A stretch of 64,000 nt of DNA from RYN-230 sp963718305 (GCA_963718305.1 CAVQZG010000024.1:124001-188000); one strand, 5' to 3'; positions 34,182 through 43,437 are shown, numbered from the stretch's first letter. The notes: a model not told the origin generated them from the sequence alone. Translations and numbers: made by a program.

Positions 34182-34605
34182 ATGGACTGGACTTGGGCGG
34201 GGCCGCCGCTGGATGTCCGGCCGCTGTTCCCGCTGGAGCGAGCCGCCTTCGTGGCTGCTCTGGGGATCTGACGGCCGAGGACTGGCAGCGGCCCACGGTG
34301 TGTCCCGGCTGGCGGGTGCACGACGTGGCCGCGCACGTGGTCCACGACCAAATCAGGAAGCTGTCGGGCAGCCGCGATGGGCAGGCGGCACCCGGTCCCG
34401 GGCCGGGCGAGGACCTGCCCCGATTCCTGCACCGGGTGAACCAGGAGTTCGTGGACGTCGCGTCGCGGTGGAAGATGCCGCCGCGCTCGTGCGGCTTTCC
34501 GCCGACACCCTGTGGCGGGTGGCCACCCGGGGCATCACGGTGGAAACCGCGCGGGAGCGCGCAGCACGATCTCGGGCGATCAGGACCTCGGCTCGGCCGT
34601 GCTGA
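34182..34605 (+). pseudogene. Decayed maleylpyruvate-isomerase-type (mycothiol-dependent) protein
   Basis: Three frames carry consecutive pieces: MDWTWAGPPLDVRPLFPLER from 34182, then DLTAEDWQRPTVCPGWRVHD with the DVAAHVVHD metal-site helix, then ALVRLSADTLWRV. At least two single-base shifts (near 34260 and 34475) and loss of the C-terminal half make it non-functional. The relatives are about 250 residues long and use mycothiol or act as DinB-fold transferases. Confidence 0.7.
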
Positions 34606-34653
34606 CCCTGGTGGCCATCATCCGCTGACCGGAACGCTGGGGCAGGGCCAGCG

Positions 34654-34670
34654 CCGACATGTCACGTCGG
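34654..34670. promoter_or_regulatory. 17-bp near-palindrome CCGACATGTCACGTCGG
   Basis: Arms match at seven of eight positions around a central T. It lies in the 197-bp space between the decayed isomerase and the end of the acyl-CoA dehydrogenase operon, so it is not in an obvious promoter. Possibly a leftover operator. Confidence 0.3.
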
Positions 34671-34802
34671 ACGTGCGCCCCGGCGGATGTTTTGCCCGAT
34701 TTAGGCGCACGCTCGGCGTGATATGTGGACGGGAGAGGCCTGTGTGACTGGAGGTACGGACCCGGGACGTTAGCGCTGCGGGGGCGGCGCGGGCGGGGTG
34801 GG

Positions 34803-36017
34803 TTACGTGGGGGGGCGGGGGTCGCGGGGCAGGCCCAGGACCCGCTCGGCGATGATGTTCCGCTGGATCTCCTCGGTGCCGCCGGCGATCCGGTAGCCGG
34901 GCGCCCCGAGCACGTGCTCAGACCAGCCGAACAGGCCAGGCTCCCCGGTGTCGGCGGCCAGCCGCGGCCCGAGCAGCTCGGTCACTACCGCCGAGACCCG
35001 CATCAGGTTCGCCGACCACATGAGCTTGAGCACCGACCCGTCCTCGCCCGGCGTGCCCGCCGCGGCGGACTGGGTCATCTTCTCCGCATACCGGCGCTGG
35101 ACCTCGGAGCGCACATAGAGGTCGGCCAGCAGCTGCCGGATTAGGGGGTCGCCGAGACGGCCTAGCTGGCGGGCGGTCGCGGCGGCCTGGGCGAAGGATC
35201 CGCCGGGCTGCTGGGCACCCGCGCCCGACGCGGCCCGCTCGAAGCCCAGCGTGGTGAGCGCCACCTGCCAGCCCTGCCCGATCTCCCCCAGCCGCGCCTC
35301 GTCCGGGACCGCGACGTCGGTGAAGAAGACCTCGTTGAAGCTGGACCCGCCGCTCATCTGCCGGATCGGGCGGATCTCCACCCCGGGCGCGTCCATGCGC
35401 ACCAGGAACGCGGTCAGCCCCCGGTGCCGGGCCTGGGCCGGATCGGTGCGGGCGATCAGCTCGCCCAGCGCGGCGTGCCGGGCCCCGGACGTCCATACTT
35501 TCTGGCCGTTGAGCACCCAGCCGCCGCCCCGGCGCTCGGCGCGCAGCGACAGCGAGGCGAGGTCGCTGCCCGCGCCCGGCTCGGAGAACAGCTGGCAGAC
35601 GAACAGCTCGGCGGCCAGCAGCCGGGGAATCAGCTCACGCTGCTGGGCCGGTGTCCCGAACGCCGCGATGGTGGGCGCGACCAGTTCGAGGGTGACCGAG
35701 AACAGCTCGTTCTTCCGCGGCACCGCGACCTGCGCCTCTTCCCGGCCGAACGCCTCCTCATGCGCGGGAGACAGTCCCGCGCCGCCGAACTCCGGCGGCC
35801 AGGTGATGGCCCCGTAGCCGGCCGCCAGCTTGGCCCGCTGCCAGGCCGCCGCGGCGGCCAGCTGCTCCTGCTCCTGCTCGAAGGTGAGGTTGTCGAACAC
35901 GGCCACCGAGCCCAGCCCGGCTGCGTCGTCCCCGCCGTCCCGGGGCCGCGCGCAAGACCGCAGCCATTCCCGCGCCCGGGCCTGCCACTGCGCGAGGTCA
36001 CTCGGCGGGTCGCTCAT
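34803..36017 (-). CDS. Acyl-CoA dehydrogenase
   Basis: 404-residue FAD enzyme that introduces the 2,3-double bond in acyl-CoAs. Features: WPPEFGGAGLSPAHEEAF in the N-terminal helical domain, LFSEPGAGSDLASLSLRAE in the beta domain, NGQKVWTSGARHA, and the C-terminal GGTEEIQRNIIAERVLGLP. Last gene of a five-gene minus-strand operon; its start overlaps the stop of the DUF35-thiolase gene (ATGA). The FadE-like form with low N-terminal conservation often works as a heteromer in steroid or branched-chain acyl breakdown. Confidence 0.92.
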   Translation of the reverse strand: MSDPPSDLAQWQARAREWLRSCARPRDGGDDAAGLGSVAVFDNLTFEQEQEQLAAAAAWQRAKLAAGYGAITWPPEFGGAGLSPAHEEAFGREEAQVAVPRKNELFSVTLELVAPTIAAFGTPAQQRELIPRLLAAELFVCQLFSEPGAGSDLASLSLRAERRGGGWVLNGQKVWTSGARHAALGELIARTDPAQARHRGLTAFLVRMDAPGVEIRPIRQMSGGSSFNEVFFTDVAVPDEARLGEIGQGWQVALTTLGFERAASGAGAQQPGGSFAQAAATARQLGRLGDPLIRQLLADLYVRSEVQRRYAEKMTQSAAAGTPGEDGSVLKLMWSANLMRVSAVVTELLGPRLAADTGEPGLFGWSEHVLGAPGYRIAGGTEEIQRNIIAERVLGLPRDPRPPT

Positions 36018-37708
36018 CGGCTCAGCACCGCGCACGCGCTGATCCCCGGCGCGCCGTACACGTGCGTGAACCCGGTCCGGGCCCCATCCACCTGGCGGCC
36101 GGCGGCCTGGCCGCGCAGCTGGAGGACGGTCTCGTGGACCTGGCGCAGGCCGGAGGCGCCGATCGGCTCGCCGCTCGCGATGCACCCGCCGTCGGTGTTG
36201 ACCGGCAGCCGGCCGCCGATCTCCGTCGCGCCGGTCCTCATCAGCTCCTCCTGCGCGCCGTGCTCGCAGAGCCCGCACTCGGCCAGGTGCATCAGCTCCG
36301 CCCCCGACTCGGTGTCCTGCACCTGCACCACATCGAACTCGCCGGGGCCGATGCCCGCCTCCGCGTACGCGGCCTGCGCCGCCTCCTGGGACGGGGAGGG
36401 CCCGCGGGTCACCGGCATGCTGGGGCTGAACACCTCGAAGGAGCCGAACCGGCGCGACCGCATGGACACGCCCCGGACGTACACCGGCGGCGCCGGGAAC
36501 CGGGCGGCCAGGCCGGGATGGCACACCACCAGGGCCACCGCGCCCGCGGACGGCGAGCAGAACATGTACTGGGTCAGCGGGTCGGCGACCATGGGCGAGG
36601 CCAGGATGTCCTCGTCCGACAGCGGCTTGCGCCGCCACGCGGCGGGGTTGCGCTCGCCGTTGCGGAACGCCTTGGCCGCCACCCTGGCCAGCGACGCGGT
36701 CGTGATGGCGTGGTCGTGCATGTAACGCTGGATCTTGATCCCGAAGTACTGGGTGGTCAGCATCAGGCCCAGATCGCCGTACCAGGCGCCGAGGCCCCAG
36801 TCCTCCGGCCGCGGGTCGAAGGCGCCGCGCGGGTGCTTGTCGAACCCGACGACCAGCCCGATCTCGTGCTGGCCCGCGGCAACGGCCGCGCGGGCGGTGA
36901 CCAGGGACGCCCCGCCGGTGGCGCAGCCGTTGATCACGTTGGTGAACGGGAGGCCGGTCAGGCCGAGCCGGCTGACCATCGTGTCGGGCCTGCCCGCGGA
37001 GTCAGAGCCGCCCACCGCGAACTGGATGTCCGCCCAGCTGATCCCGGCGTCGGCCAGGGCCGCCCGGGCCGCCGCCACGCCCATCGCCAGCCCGGACACG
37101 TCCTCGTTCCGGCCGAACGGGTGGATGCCGATGCCCACGATGGCCAGGCTGCTTCCGGTCACGATGATCTGCTCCCCTCGCCGGGGCCCGGTCCGGCCAT
37201 CCCGGGGCGCGAACGCGTACATGGCCACCGTCGTCCCGTCGCGGCGCAGGAACGGCTCGAGGACCAGCCGCATGGGCATGCCGATCCGGTAGCCGTCCGG
37301 CGCGTCCGATCCGGTGAGCCGCCCCTGGACCGCGATCCCGCCGGGCAGCGCCACGTAGCCCACCGCGAACGGCCGGAACTCCGCTTCTCCCCCGGCGTAC
37401 GGCGGCGACTTCGGCGGGAACCGCTGCACGGTCCAGGACCACAGGGTGCCTTCGGCCGGCAGCAGCGCCGCCGCGACCTCGCCGCCGCAGCAGCGGGGGC
37501 AGGACTGCTGCTGCGGGAAGGCCAGCGTGCCGCACGCCCGGCAGGCCGACCCGATCAGCCGCAGCGTCCCGTCCGCCGTGGTGAACAAATTCGCCGCAAC
37601 GGGCGGCAGGTCGCGCGCGTCCACCGTCCGCGCCGCCGTCGCGGCCGGCGCACCGGACGGCCCGGGGGGCGGGGCGGCTGGCTGCGGCACCTCGGCGTTC
37701 GGGGGCAT
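36014..37708 (-). CDS. DUF35 (Zn-ribbon/OB-fold) - thiolase fusion
   Basis: 564 residues. Positions ~30-175 are a DUF35 acyl-CoA-binding accessory domain: a rubredoxin-like zinc ribbon (CRAC at 56-59, CPRC at 70-73) then an OB-fold (GTLWSWTVQRFPP, FAVGYVALPGGIAVQGRL). From ~182 on there is a SCP-x/Ltp-type thiolase, with the nucleophile Cys 262 in NVINGCATGG, and GGCIASGEPIGASGLRQVHE. Separate DUF35 and Ltp2-type proteins form the retro-aldolase that removes the last side-chain carbons in steroid catabolism. Here both are one chain. Substrate is inferred only: a bulky or branched acyl-CoA. Start abuts the hydratase stop. Confidence 0.88.
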   Translation of the reverse strand: MPPNAEVPQPAAPPPGPSGAPAATAARTVDARDLPPVAANLFTTADGTLRLIGSACRACGTLAFPQQQSCPRCCGGEVAAALLPAEGTLWSWTVQRFPPKSPPYAGGEAEFRPFAVGYVALPGGIAVQGRLTGSDAPDGYRIGMPMRLVLEPFLRRDGTTVAMYAFAPRDGRTGPRRGEQIIVTGSSLAIVGIGIHPFGRNEDVSGLAMGVAAARAALADAGISWADIQFAVGGSDSAGRPDTMVSRLGLTGLPFTNVINGCATGGASLVTARAAVAAGQHEIGLVVGFDKHPRGAFDPRPEDWGLGAWYGDLGLMLTTQYFGIKIQRYMHDHAITTASLARVAAKAFRNGERNPAAWRRKPLSDEDILASPMVADPLTQYMFCSPSAGAVALVVCHPGLAARFPAPPVYVRGVSMRSRRFGSFEVFSPSMPVTRGPSPSQEAAQAAYAEAGIGPGEFDVVQVQDTESGAELMHLAECGLCEHGAQEELMRTGATEIGGRLPVNTDGGCIASGEPIGASGLRQVHETVLQLRGQAAGRQVDGARTGFTHVYGAPGISACAVLSR

Positions 37709-38518
37709 TCAGCGCCCCCGGAACACGGGAGCGCGCTTCTCCAGGAAAGCGGCCACGCCTTCCTGCACGTCCTCGCTGTCGTTGATGATGTTGACCGCGT
37801 TCTCGGCGTCGCCGAGCGACTGCTCGAAGGTGAGCTCCAGGGAGCGGCGCATCATCCGCTTGGCCATCCGGACCGCGAGCGGCGCCCGCGCGGCCAGTTC
37901 GTCCGCGAGCTGCATGGTCCGGTCCCGGAGCTGCTCGTCGGGGACCACCTCGCTGACCAGGCCATGCTGCTGGGCGGTGGACGCGTCGTACAGCTCGCTC
38001 AGCAGCGTCATCCGGGTGGCGGCCGCGATCCCCATCACCCGGGTGAACAGCCACGCGCCGCCCTCGTCGGGCAGCAGGCCGGCCCGGCCGCTGGTGTCAC
38101 CCAGCCGCGCGCTCCAGGCCGCGATCCGGAAGTCGCACAGCAGGGCCAGGGTGAGGCCGCCGGCCACGGCCGGCCCGTTGATCATCGCGATCAGCGGCTT
38201 GTCCATCCGGTACAGGGACTGGGCGAGCAGGTGCATCCGCTCCCGCATCACCACCCCGTGGCCGAGCTGGCGGCGGGCCGCCTCCGCCACCTCGACCTGG
38301 CTGGCCACGTCGCCGCCGGCGCAGAAGGCCCGCCCGGCGCCGGTCAGCACCAGGACCCGGGCGTCCTCATCCCGGGCGTAGCGCAGCAGCGCATCGTTCA
38401 GTTCCTCGCACATCCGCGAGGTGTAGGCGTTCAGTGCGGCCGGCCGGTCCAGCGTGACCTGCACGACCTGGGGGCCCGCCCCCTCGGCCGGCCCGTACCG
38501 GATCTCCTGGTAGTCCAT
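37709..38518 (-). CDS. Enoyl-CoA hydratase/isomerase
   Basis: 269-residue crotonase-fold enzyme. The oxyanion-hole segments are AGRAFCAGGDVASQ and NGPAVAGGLTLALLCDFRIA; the position usually held by a catalytic Glu lies in RAGLLPDEGGAWLF. The C-terminal helix region AAFLEKRAPVFRGR is typical. Middle gene of the minus-strand operon, hydrating or isomerising the product of the acyl-CoA dehydrogenase. Confidence 0.9.
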   Translation of the reverse strand: MDYQEIRYGPAEGAGPQVVQVTLDRPAALNAYTSRMCEELNDALLRYARDEDARVLVLTGAGRAFCAGGDVASQVEVAEAARRQLGHGVVMRERMHLLAQSLYRMDKPLIAMINGPAVAGGLTLALLCDFRIAAWSARLGDTSGRAGLLPDEGGAWLFTRVMGIAAATRMTLLSELYDASTAQQHGLVSEVVPDEQLRDRTMQLADELAARAPLAVRMAKRMMRRSLELTFEQSLGDAENAVNIINDSEDVQEGVAAFLEKRAPVFRGR

Positions 38519-38549
38519 GCCCGTCCCTGCCCGTCTGCAGCCTGCCCGG

Positions 38550-39356
38550 CTACGGCTCGCCCGCCTGGTCCTCGCCGGCGACGGACGGCGCGACCATCGC
38601 CCCGCCGTCCACCACGAGCGTGTGCCCGGTGATCCAGGACGCCGCGTCGCTGGCCAGGAAGACCGCGGCGCTGGCGATGTCCGCGGTCTCGCCCAGGCGG
38701 CGCAGCGGGATGCGGCGGGCCTGCTCTGGTTCCCGCCCTTCCCACAGGCCGCGGGCCATATCCGTCTTGACCAGCCCCGGCGCGATCGCGTTCACCCGCA
38801 CCCCCGGGGCCATCTCGTAGGCCAGCTGGCGGGTCAGCTGGATCACCGCCGCCTTGGTCACGTTGTAGAACCCGATCATCGGCTCGACCATGAACCCGCC
38901 GATGGACGCCACGTTGATGATCACCCCGCCGTGCTCGCGCATCGACGCCTGCCAGGCCTGCTGCGCCCAGGTCAGCACGCCCAGCTGGTTGACCTGGAAC
39001 GTCTTCTCCGCCCGGGCGACATCCAGCCCGGCCAGGTCGCCGAAGTAGGGGTTGGTCGCGGCGTTGCTGACCAGGATGTCCACCGACCCGAGGCGGCGGA
39101 CGGTCTCGGCCACGCAGGCCTGCGCGTCCGCGGGCTTGCCCGCGTGCGCGGCCTGCCAGATGATCTGGCCGGGCAGCCCGCGGGCGGCCGCTTCCCTGGC
39201 CACCTGCTCCAGTGCGCCGGCCTTGCGGGAAGAGATCATCACCTGGGCGCCGGCCGCCGCGAACGCCTCGGCGATGGCCCGGCCGATCCCCCGGGACGCC
39301 CCGGTGACCAGCGCGTTGCGGCCCGCGAGCAGCCCGCCCGCCGGTGCTTCAGTCAC
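38550..39356 (-). CDS. SDR family oxidoreductase (3-hydroxyacyl-CoA dehydrogenase-like)
   Basis: 268-residue SDR: TGASRGIGRAIAEAF at 19-33, SNAATNP replacing NNAG, catalytic Ser in NVASIGG and YNVTK (Tyr, Lys). C-terminal HTLVVDGGAMV. Its 5' end overlaps the 3' end of the upstream acyl-CoA dehydrogenase gene by 8 bp. In this operon it may oxidise a hydroxyacyl-CoA, but other alcohols are possible. Confidence 0.88.
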   Translation of the reverse strand: MTEAPAGGLLAGRNALVTGASRGIGRAIAEAFAAAGAQVMISSRKAGALEQVAREAAARGLPGQIIWQAAHAGKPADAQACVAETVRRLGSVDILVSNAATNPYFGDLAGLDVARAEKTFQVNQLGVLTWAQQAWQASMREHGGVIINVASIGGFMVEPMIGFYNVTKAAVIQLTRQLAYEMAPGVRVNAIAPGLVKTDMARGLWEGREPEQARRIPLRRLGETADIASAAVFLASDAASWITGHTLVVDGGAMVAPSVAGEDQAGEP

Positions 39357-40554
39357 GGTACTGGGCCAGCTCGCGGCGGGCGACGGTGCGCAGGTGCACC
39401 TCGTCCGGGCCGTCGGCGATCCGCAGCGCCCGGACGCTGGTGTACATCCGGGCCAGCGGGAAGTCGTCGCTGACCCCGGCGCCCCCGTGGGCCTGCAGGG
39501 CCCGGTCGATCACCCGGTGCGCCACGTCGAGCGCGGCCACCTTGATCCCGGCCACCTCGGTCCGCGCGGCCTTGTTCCCGCGGGTGTCCATCAGCCAGGC
39601 CGCCCTGAGCACCAGCAGCCGGGCCTGGTCGACCTCGATCCGGCTCCGGGCGATCCACTCGCGGATTACGCCCTGGTCGGCCAGCGGGCCGCCGAACGCG
39701 ACCCGGGACGTCACCCGGCGGCACATGAGCTCCAGGGCCCGCTCGGCCATCCCGATCGCGCGCATCGCGTGGTGCACCCGGCCCGGCCCGAGCCGCGCCT
39801 GGGCCATGGCGAAGCCGCCGCCCTCCGCGCCCAGCAGGTTCGCGGCGGGGACCCGGACGTCGGTGAACTGCACCTCGCCGTGGCCGAGCCGGTCGGTATA
39901 GCCGAAGACCGGCAGGTTGCGCAGCACGGTGATGCCGCGGGTGTCGGTGGGCACCAGGACCATGCTCTGGCGGCGGTGCGGGGCCTCGTCCGGGTTGGTG
40001 CAGCCCATGAAGATCATCAGCTTGCAGTCCTTGTTGAGGATCCCCGAGGTCCACCACTTCCGGCCGTTGAGCACCAGCGCGTCGCCGTCGCGGGTGATGG
40101 TGGCGGAGATGTTGCTGGCGTCCGAGCTGGATACCGCGGGCTCGGTCATCGCGAAGCAGGACCGGATCGTGCCGTCCAGCAGCGGCACCAGCCATTCGCG
40201 CTGCTGCTCCCCGGTGCCGAACAGCACCAGCAGTTCCATGTTGCCGGTATCCGGGGCGGAGCAGTTGACCGCCTCCGAGGCGATCGCCGAGCGGCCCGTG
40301 ATCTCGGCCAGGGGCGCGTAGTCGGTGTTGTTCAGCCCGCTACCCCAGGTGGCGTCGGGCAGGAACAGGTTCCACAGGCCGCGGCCCCGGGCCTCTGCCT
40401 TCAGCTCCTCCATGACCGGCGGCTGGCTGTGCGGGTCGCCCGACGCGGCGAGCTGGCTCTCGTACAGCTCCTCGGCCGGGTACACGTGGCTGTCCATGAA
40501 GGCCAGGAGTTCCTGCTGGAGCTGCGCCGACCGCGCGGAGAACTCGAAATCCAT
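39349..40554 (-). CDS. Acyl-CoA dehydrogenase (ACAD11-like)
   Basis: 401 residues. Blocks: FLPDATWGSGLNNTDYAPLA, the FAD/substrate region CFAMTEPAVSSSDASNISA, NGRKWWTSGILNK, RLGPGRVHHAMRAIGMAERA, and QAHGGAGVSDDFPLARMYTS near the end. The TEP..SSDASN form resembles the ACAD10/11 group that handles long or branched chains. First gene of the operon that runs to 34803. The start is ATG 40554; a leading MRSL extension (40566) is possible. The promoter region contains the GACGTC palindrome. Confidence 0.92.
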   Translation of the reverse strand: MDFEFSARSAQLQQELLAFMDSHVYPAEELYESQLAASGDPHSQPPVMEELKAEARGRGLWNLFLPDATWGSGLNNTDYAPLAEITGRSAIASEAVNCSAPDTGNMELLVLFGTGEQQREWLVPLLDGTIRSCFAMTEPAVSSSDASNISATITRDGDALVLNGRKWWTSGILNKDCKLMIFMGCTNPDEAPHRRQSMVLVPTDTRGITVLRNLPVFGYTDRLGHGEVQFTDVRVPAANLLGAEGGGFAMAQARLGPGRVHHAMRAIGMAERALELMCRRVTSRVAFGGPLADQGVIREWIARSRIEVDQARLLVLRAAWLMDTRGNKAARTEVAGIKVAALDVAHRVIDRALQAHGGAGVSDDFPLARMYTSVRALRIADGPDEVHLRTVARRELAQYRD

Positions 40555-40634
40555 CAGACTCCTCACGGGTCATCAGCCCGGCTGCTGCGGGTCCTCGCAG
40601 CGCCCGCGGGAACGGTCTCCCATCTAAGCTGAAC

Positions 40635-40656
40635 TTGATTCCGACGTCAAGTTCGA
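40635..40656. promoter_or_regulatory. GACGTC-centred 22-bp palindrome, site 1 (TetR operator candidate)
   Basis: TTGATTCCGACGTCAAGTTC plus GA, centred on GACGTC with half-sites TTGATTCC and TCGAACTT. A stronger 8+8 repeat, GAACTTGA...TCAAGTTC, overlaps it at 40631-40654. It lies 16 bp before the TetR gene and 79 bp before the divergent acyl-CoA dehydrogenase operon. Matching sites occur at 50271 and 58323. Confidence 0.7.
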
Positions 40657-40671
40657 CTATCGTCAGGTCGC

Positions 40672-41343
40672 ATGGCGCGATCCCGGGCCGCCGACCCGTC
40701 ACCGGCCGGCGCCTCCCCCAAACCACCCGAGCAGCTGAGCGAGCGCGGCCGCCGGACCCGCGAGGCGCTCATCGCCGCCGCCCGCCGGGTCTTCGAGCGG
40801 GACGGTTTCATCGACGCCCGGATCACCGACATCGCCGAAGAGGCGGGGGCGGCGCACGGCACCTTCTACACCTACTTCGATTCCAAGGAAGCCGCGCTGC
40901 GCGCGGTCATCCTGCACCTGGAGTCCGAGCTCCTCGGCGCGGGCGCCGCGCAGTACCGGGGCCGCCGCGGCGACCAGGACCCGGTATCGGCGCTGCACGC
41001 GGCGAATCGCCGCTACCTGGCGACCTACCGGGCCAACAGCCGGCTGATGGTGATCTGGGAGAACGCGGCGGCGATCGTGCCGGACATGGCCGACCTGCTG
41101 CACGAGGCCAAGGCGGCGTTCGTTACCCGGGCCGAGAAGTCCATCCGCGGCCTGCAGGAGGCCGGGCTGGCCGAACCCTCGCTCGACCCGCGCTACGCGG
41201 CGCACGCGCTCACCGGCATGGTCAGCCGGTTCGCCTACACCTGGTGCACCCAGGGCGAGGACTTCGAGCTGGACAAGGCCACCGACGAGCTGACCGCCCT
41301 GTGGGCCCGGGCGATCGGCCTGCAGGGAAGGACGGACGGATGA
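40672..41343 (+). CDS. TetR family regulator, probable controller of the acyl-CoA island
   Basis: 223 residues. N-terminal helix-turn-helix: ARITDIAEEAGAAHGTFYTY followed by FDSKEAALRAV. The C-terminal domain is of the kind that binds acyl-CoAs or other lipophilic ligands in fatty acid and steroid regulators such as KstR. First gene of a plus-strand operon; the stop overlaps the SDR start (ATGA). Adjacent to palindrome site 1, and the same palindrome recurs in two other divergent promoters of the island. Confidence 0.88.
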   Translation: MARSRAADPSPAGASPKPPEQLSERGRRTREALIAAARRVFERDGFIDARITDIAEEAGAAHGTFYTYFDSKEAALRAVILHLESELLGAGAAQYRGRRGDQDPVSALHAANRRYLATYRANSRLMVIWENAAAIVPDMADLLHEAKAAFVTRAEKSIRGLQEAGLAEPSLDPRYAAHALTGMVSRFAYTWCTQGEDFELDKATDELTALWARAIGLQGRTDG

Positions 41344-42268
41344 GCGGGATCTGCGCCGGCCGGGTCGTGATCATTACCGGGCCGGCCGCGGCCTGGGCCG
41401 GGCGCACGCGCTGGCCTTCGCCCGGGAAGGTGCCCGGCTGGTCATCAACGACACCGGCGTGGAGCGGGACGGTACCGGCGGGGATCACGGGCCTGCCGAC
41501 GCGGTGGTGGCCGAGGTCCGCGCGCTGGGCGGCGAGGCGGTCGCCAATTACGAGGACGCCGCAGACTGGGCCGGCGCGGCGCGCCTCATCCAGGCCGCCC
41601 TGGCCGGCTACGGCCAGCTCGACGTGCTGGTGAACAACGCCGGCATCCTGCGGGACCGGATGCTGGTGAACATGACCGAGGACGACTGGGACGGCGTCAT
41701 CCGCACCCACCTGCGCGGGGTATTCGCCCCGACCCGGCACGCCGCCGGGTACTGGCGCGAGCAGGCCAAGGCCGGGCAGGCCAGAGACGCCCGGGTGATC
41801 TGCACCTCGTCCCCGTCCGGCCTGTACGGGAACCCCGGCCAGGTGAACTACGGCGCGGCCAAGGCCGGCATCGCCGCGTTCGCGCTGATCGCCGCGACCG
41901 AACTGGGCCGGTACGGGGTGACGGTCAACGCGATCGCCCCCGGGGCGTGGACCCGGATGACCGAGGGCCTGGCCGTGCTGGACGGGGCCGTGCCGGACGG
42001 GGCCGCAGGCCAGCCCGACGACCTGGCCCCCGGGCGCGTCTCGCCGCTGGTGGTGTGGCTGGGCAGCGAGCAGTCCCGGGACATCACCGGCCGGGTGTTC
42101 AACGTGTGGGGCAGCGAGCTGAACGTGGCCGAGGGCTGGCACTCGGGCCCGGGCGTCCGGCAGCCCGGCACCTGGGATCCGGCCGACCTGGGTGCGGTCG
42201 TGCCCGGCCTGGTGGCCAAGGCGGCCCCGAACTGCGACATGTGGGGCCAGCCCATCGTGGCGGGCTGA
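41340..42268 (+). pseudogene. SDR (3-hydroxyacyl-CoA dehydrogenase-like), frameshifted by one base
   Basis: From ATG 41340 the protein begins MSGICAGRVVIITG, then leaves frame at GGG 41379-41381. One extra G there would restore the glycine motif (TGAGRGLGRAHALAF) and run into an intact MFE-2-type dehydrogenase: VINDTGVERDGTGGDHGPAD, LVNNAGILRDRML, catalytic Ser in TSSPSGL and YGAAK (Tyr, Lys). The shift breaks the NAD-binding loop, so the product as read is dead. Gene order TetR-SDR-acyl-CoA dehydrogenase with tight spacing suggests the gene is really intact in the organism. Confidence 0.85.
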
Positions 42269-42279
42269 GCGCGGCGCTG

Positions 42280-43437
42280 ATGCCAGCATCAGGGCCGGGG
42301 CCAGCCACCACGGGGCCAGCCACCACCGGGCCGGCGACCTCGGCAGCGGAACGGGACGACCTGCGCGCGATGGTCCGGGCGTTCGTGCGGGACCGCTCGC
42401 CGCTGGACGAGGTCCGCCGGGTGTCCGGCACGCAGACGGGCTTCGACCCGGGGGTGTGGGCCGACCTGGGCGGCCAGCTGGGCCTGACCGGCCTGCTGGT
42501 GCCGGCCAGCTACGGCGGCGCGGGCTGCGGGCTGCCCGAGGCCGGCGTGGTCCTGCAGGAACTGGGCCGCGGCCTGGCCAGCGTCCCCTACCTGTCCTCC
42601 GCGGTGCTGGCCGTGACCGCGGTGCTGGCCAGCGGGGACGACGCGGCCCAGGCCGATCTGCTGCCGGGGCTGGCCACCGGCGAGCTGATCGGGGCGGTGG
42701 CGGTGAGCGGGCCCGGCGGCCGCGCGGACGGCACCCCGGAGTCGCTCGGCGTGACCGCGGCGCACTCCCCCGGCGGCACGACCCTGGACGGCGAGGCCTG
42801 CTACGTGGTGCACGGCCACGTGGCCGGCGTCCTGCTGGTCGCCGCGCGGGACGCGGCGGGCGCGGGCCTGTACCGGGTGGCGGCGGATGCGCCCGGGCTG
42901 AGCCGGACGGTGATGCCGGTCCTCGACGCCACCCGTAAGCTGACTCGGCTCGGCTTCAGCGGGGTCCGCGCCCATCCCCTGGGCCCGGCCGGGTCCGGGA
43001 CGGCGGCCCTGGCCCGCGTCCTGGACACCGCGGTGGTGGCGCTGGCCGCCGAGGCGGTCGGCGGCGCCGAGCAGGCCCTGGACCTGGCGGTCAGCCACGC
43101 TCGGCAGCGGGTCCAGTTCGGCCGCCCGATCGGGTCGTTCCAGGCCGTCAAGCACAAGTGCGCGGACATGCTGGTGGCGCTGGAGGGCGCCCGGGTCGCC
43201 CTGGACGGGGCGCTGCTGGCCACGGCGGATTCCGGGGTCGCGGCGCTGGTGGCCGGCCTGCAGTGCTCGGCGGCCTACACGTACATCACCGCCGAGGCGA
43301 TCCAGGTGCTGGGCGGGATCGGCTTCACCTGGGAGCACCCGGCGCACCTGTACTTCCGCCGGGCCGCCAGCTCCGCGGTCCTGTTCGGCACCGAATCCGC
43401 CCACCGCGCCGCCCTGGCTGACCGGCTGGGGCTTTAG
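42280..43437 (+). CDS. Acyl-CoA dehydrogenase (small, FadE-like subunit type)
   Basis: 385 residues. Blocks: VPASYGGAGCGLPEAGVVLQ, a shortened beta-domain, AVGGAEQALDLAVSHARQRV, QFGRPIGSFQAVKHKCADML, and EAIQVLGGIGFTWEHPAHLY. The N-terminus has three PATTG-like units made by a 15-bp duplication (about 42296-42340). Divergent FadE proteins of this type pair with a second subunit in actinobacterial steroid catabolism. Follows the SDR by 11 bp in the TetR operon. Confidence 0.9.
   Translation: MPASGPGPATTGPATTGPATSAAERDDLRAMVRAFVRDRSPLDEVRRVSGTQTGFDPGVWADLGGQLGLTGLLVPASYGGAGCGLPEAGVVLQELGRGLASVPYLSSAVLAVTAVLASGDDAAQADLLPGLATGELIGAVAVSGPGGRADGTPESLGVTAAHSPGGTTLDGEACYVVHGHVAGVLLVAARDAAGAGLYRVAADAPGLSRTVMPVLDATRKLTRLGFSGVRAHPLGPAGSGTAALARVLDTAVVALAAEAVGGAEQALDLAVSHARQRVQFGRPIGSFQAVKHKCADMLVALEGARVALDGALLATADSGVAALVAGLQCSAAYTYITAEAIQVLGGIGFTWEHPAHLYFRRAASSAVLFGTESAHRAALADRLGL

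Noticed and set aside
36062..38632. 856-codon open frame antisense to the thiolase and hydratase genes
   Set aside because: Same GC-driven artefact; the minus strand has full catalytic motifs.
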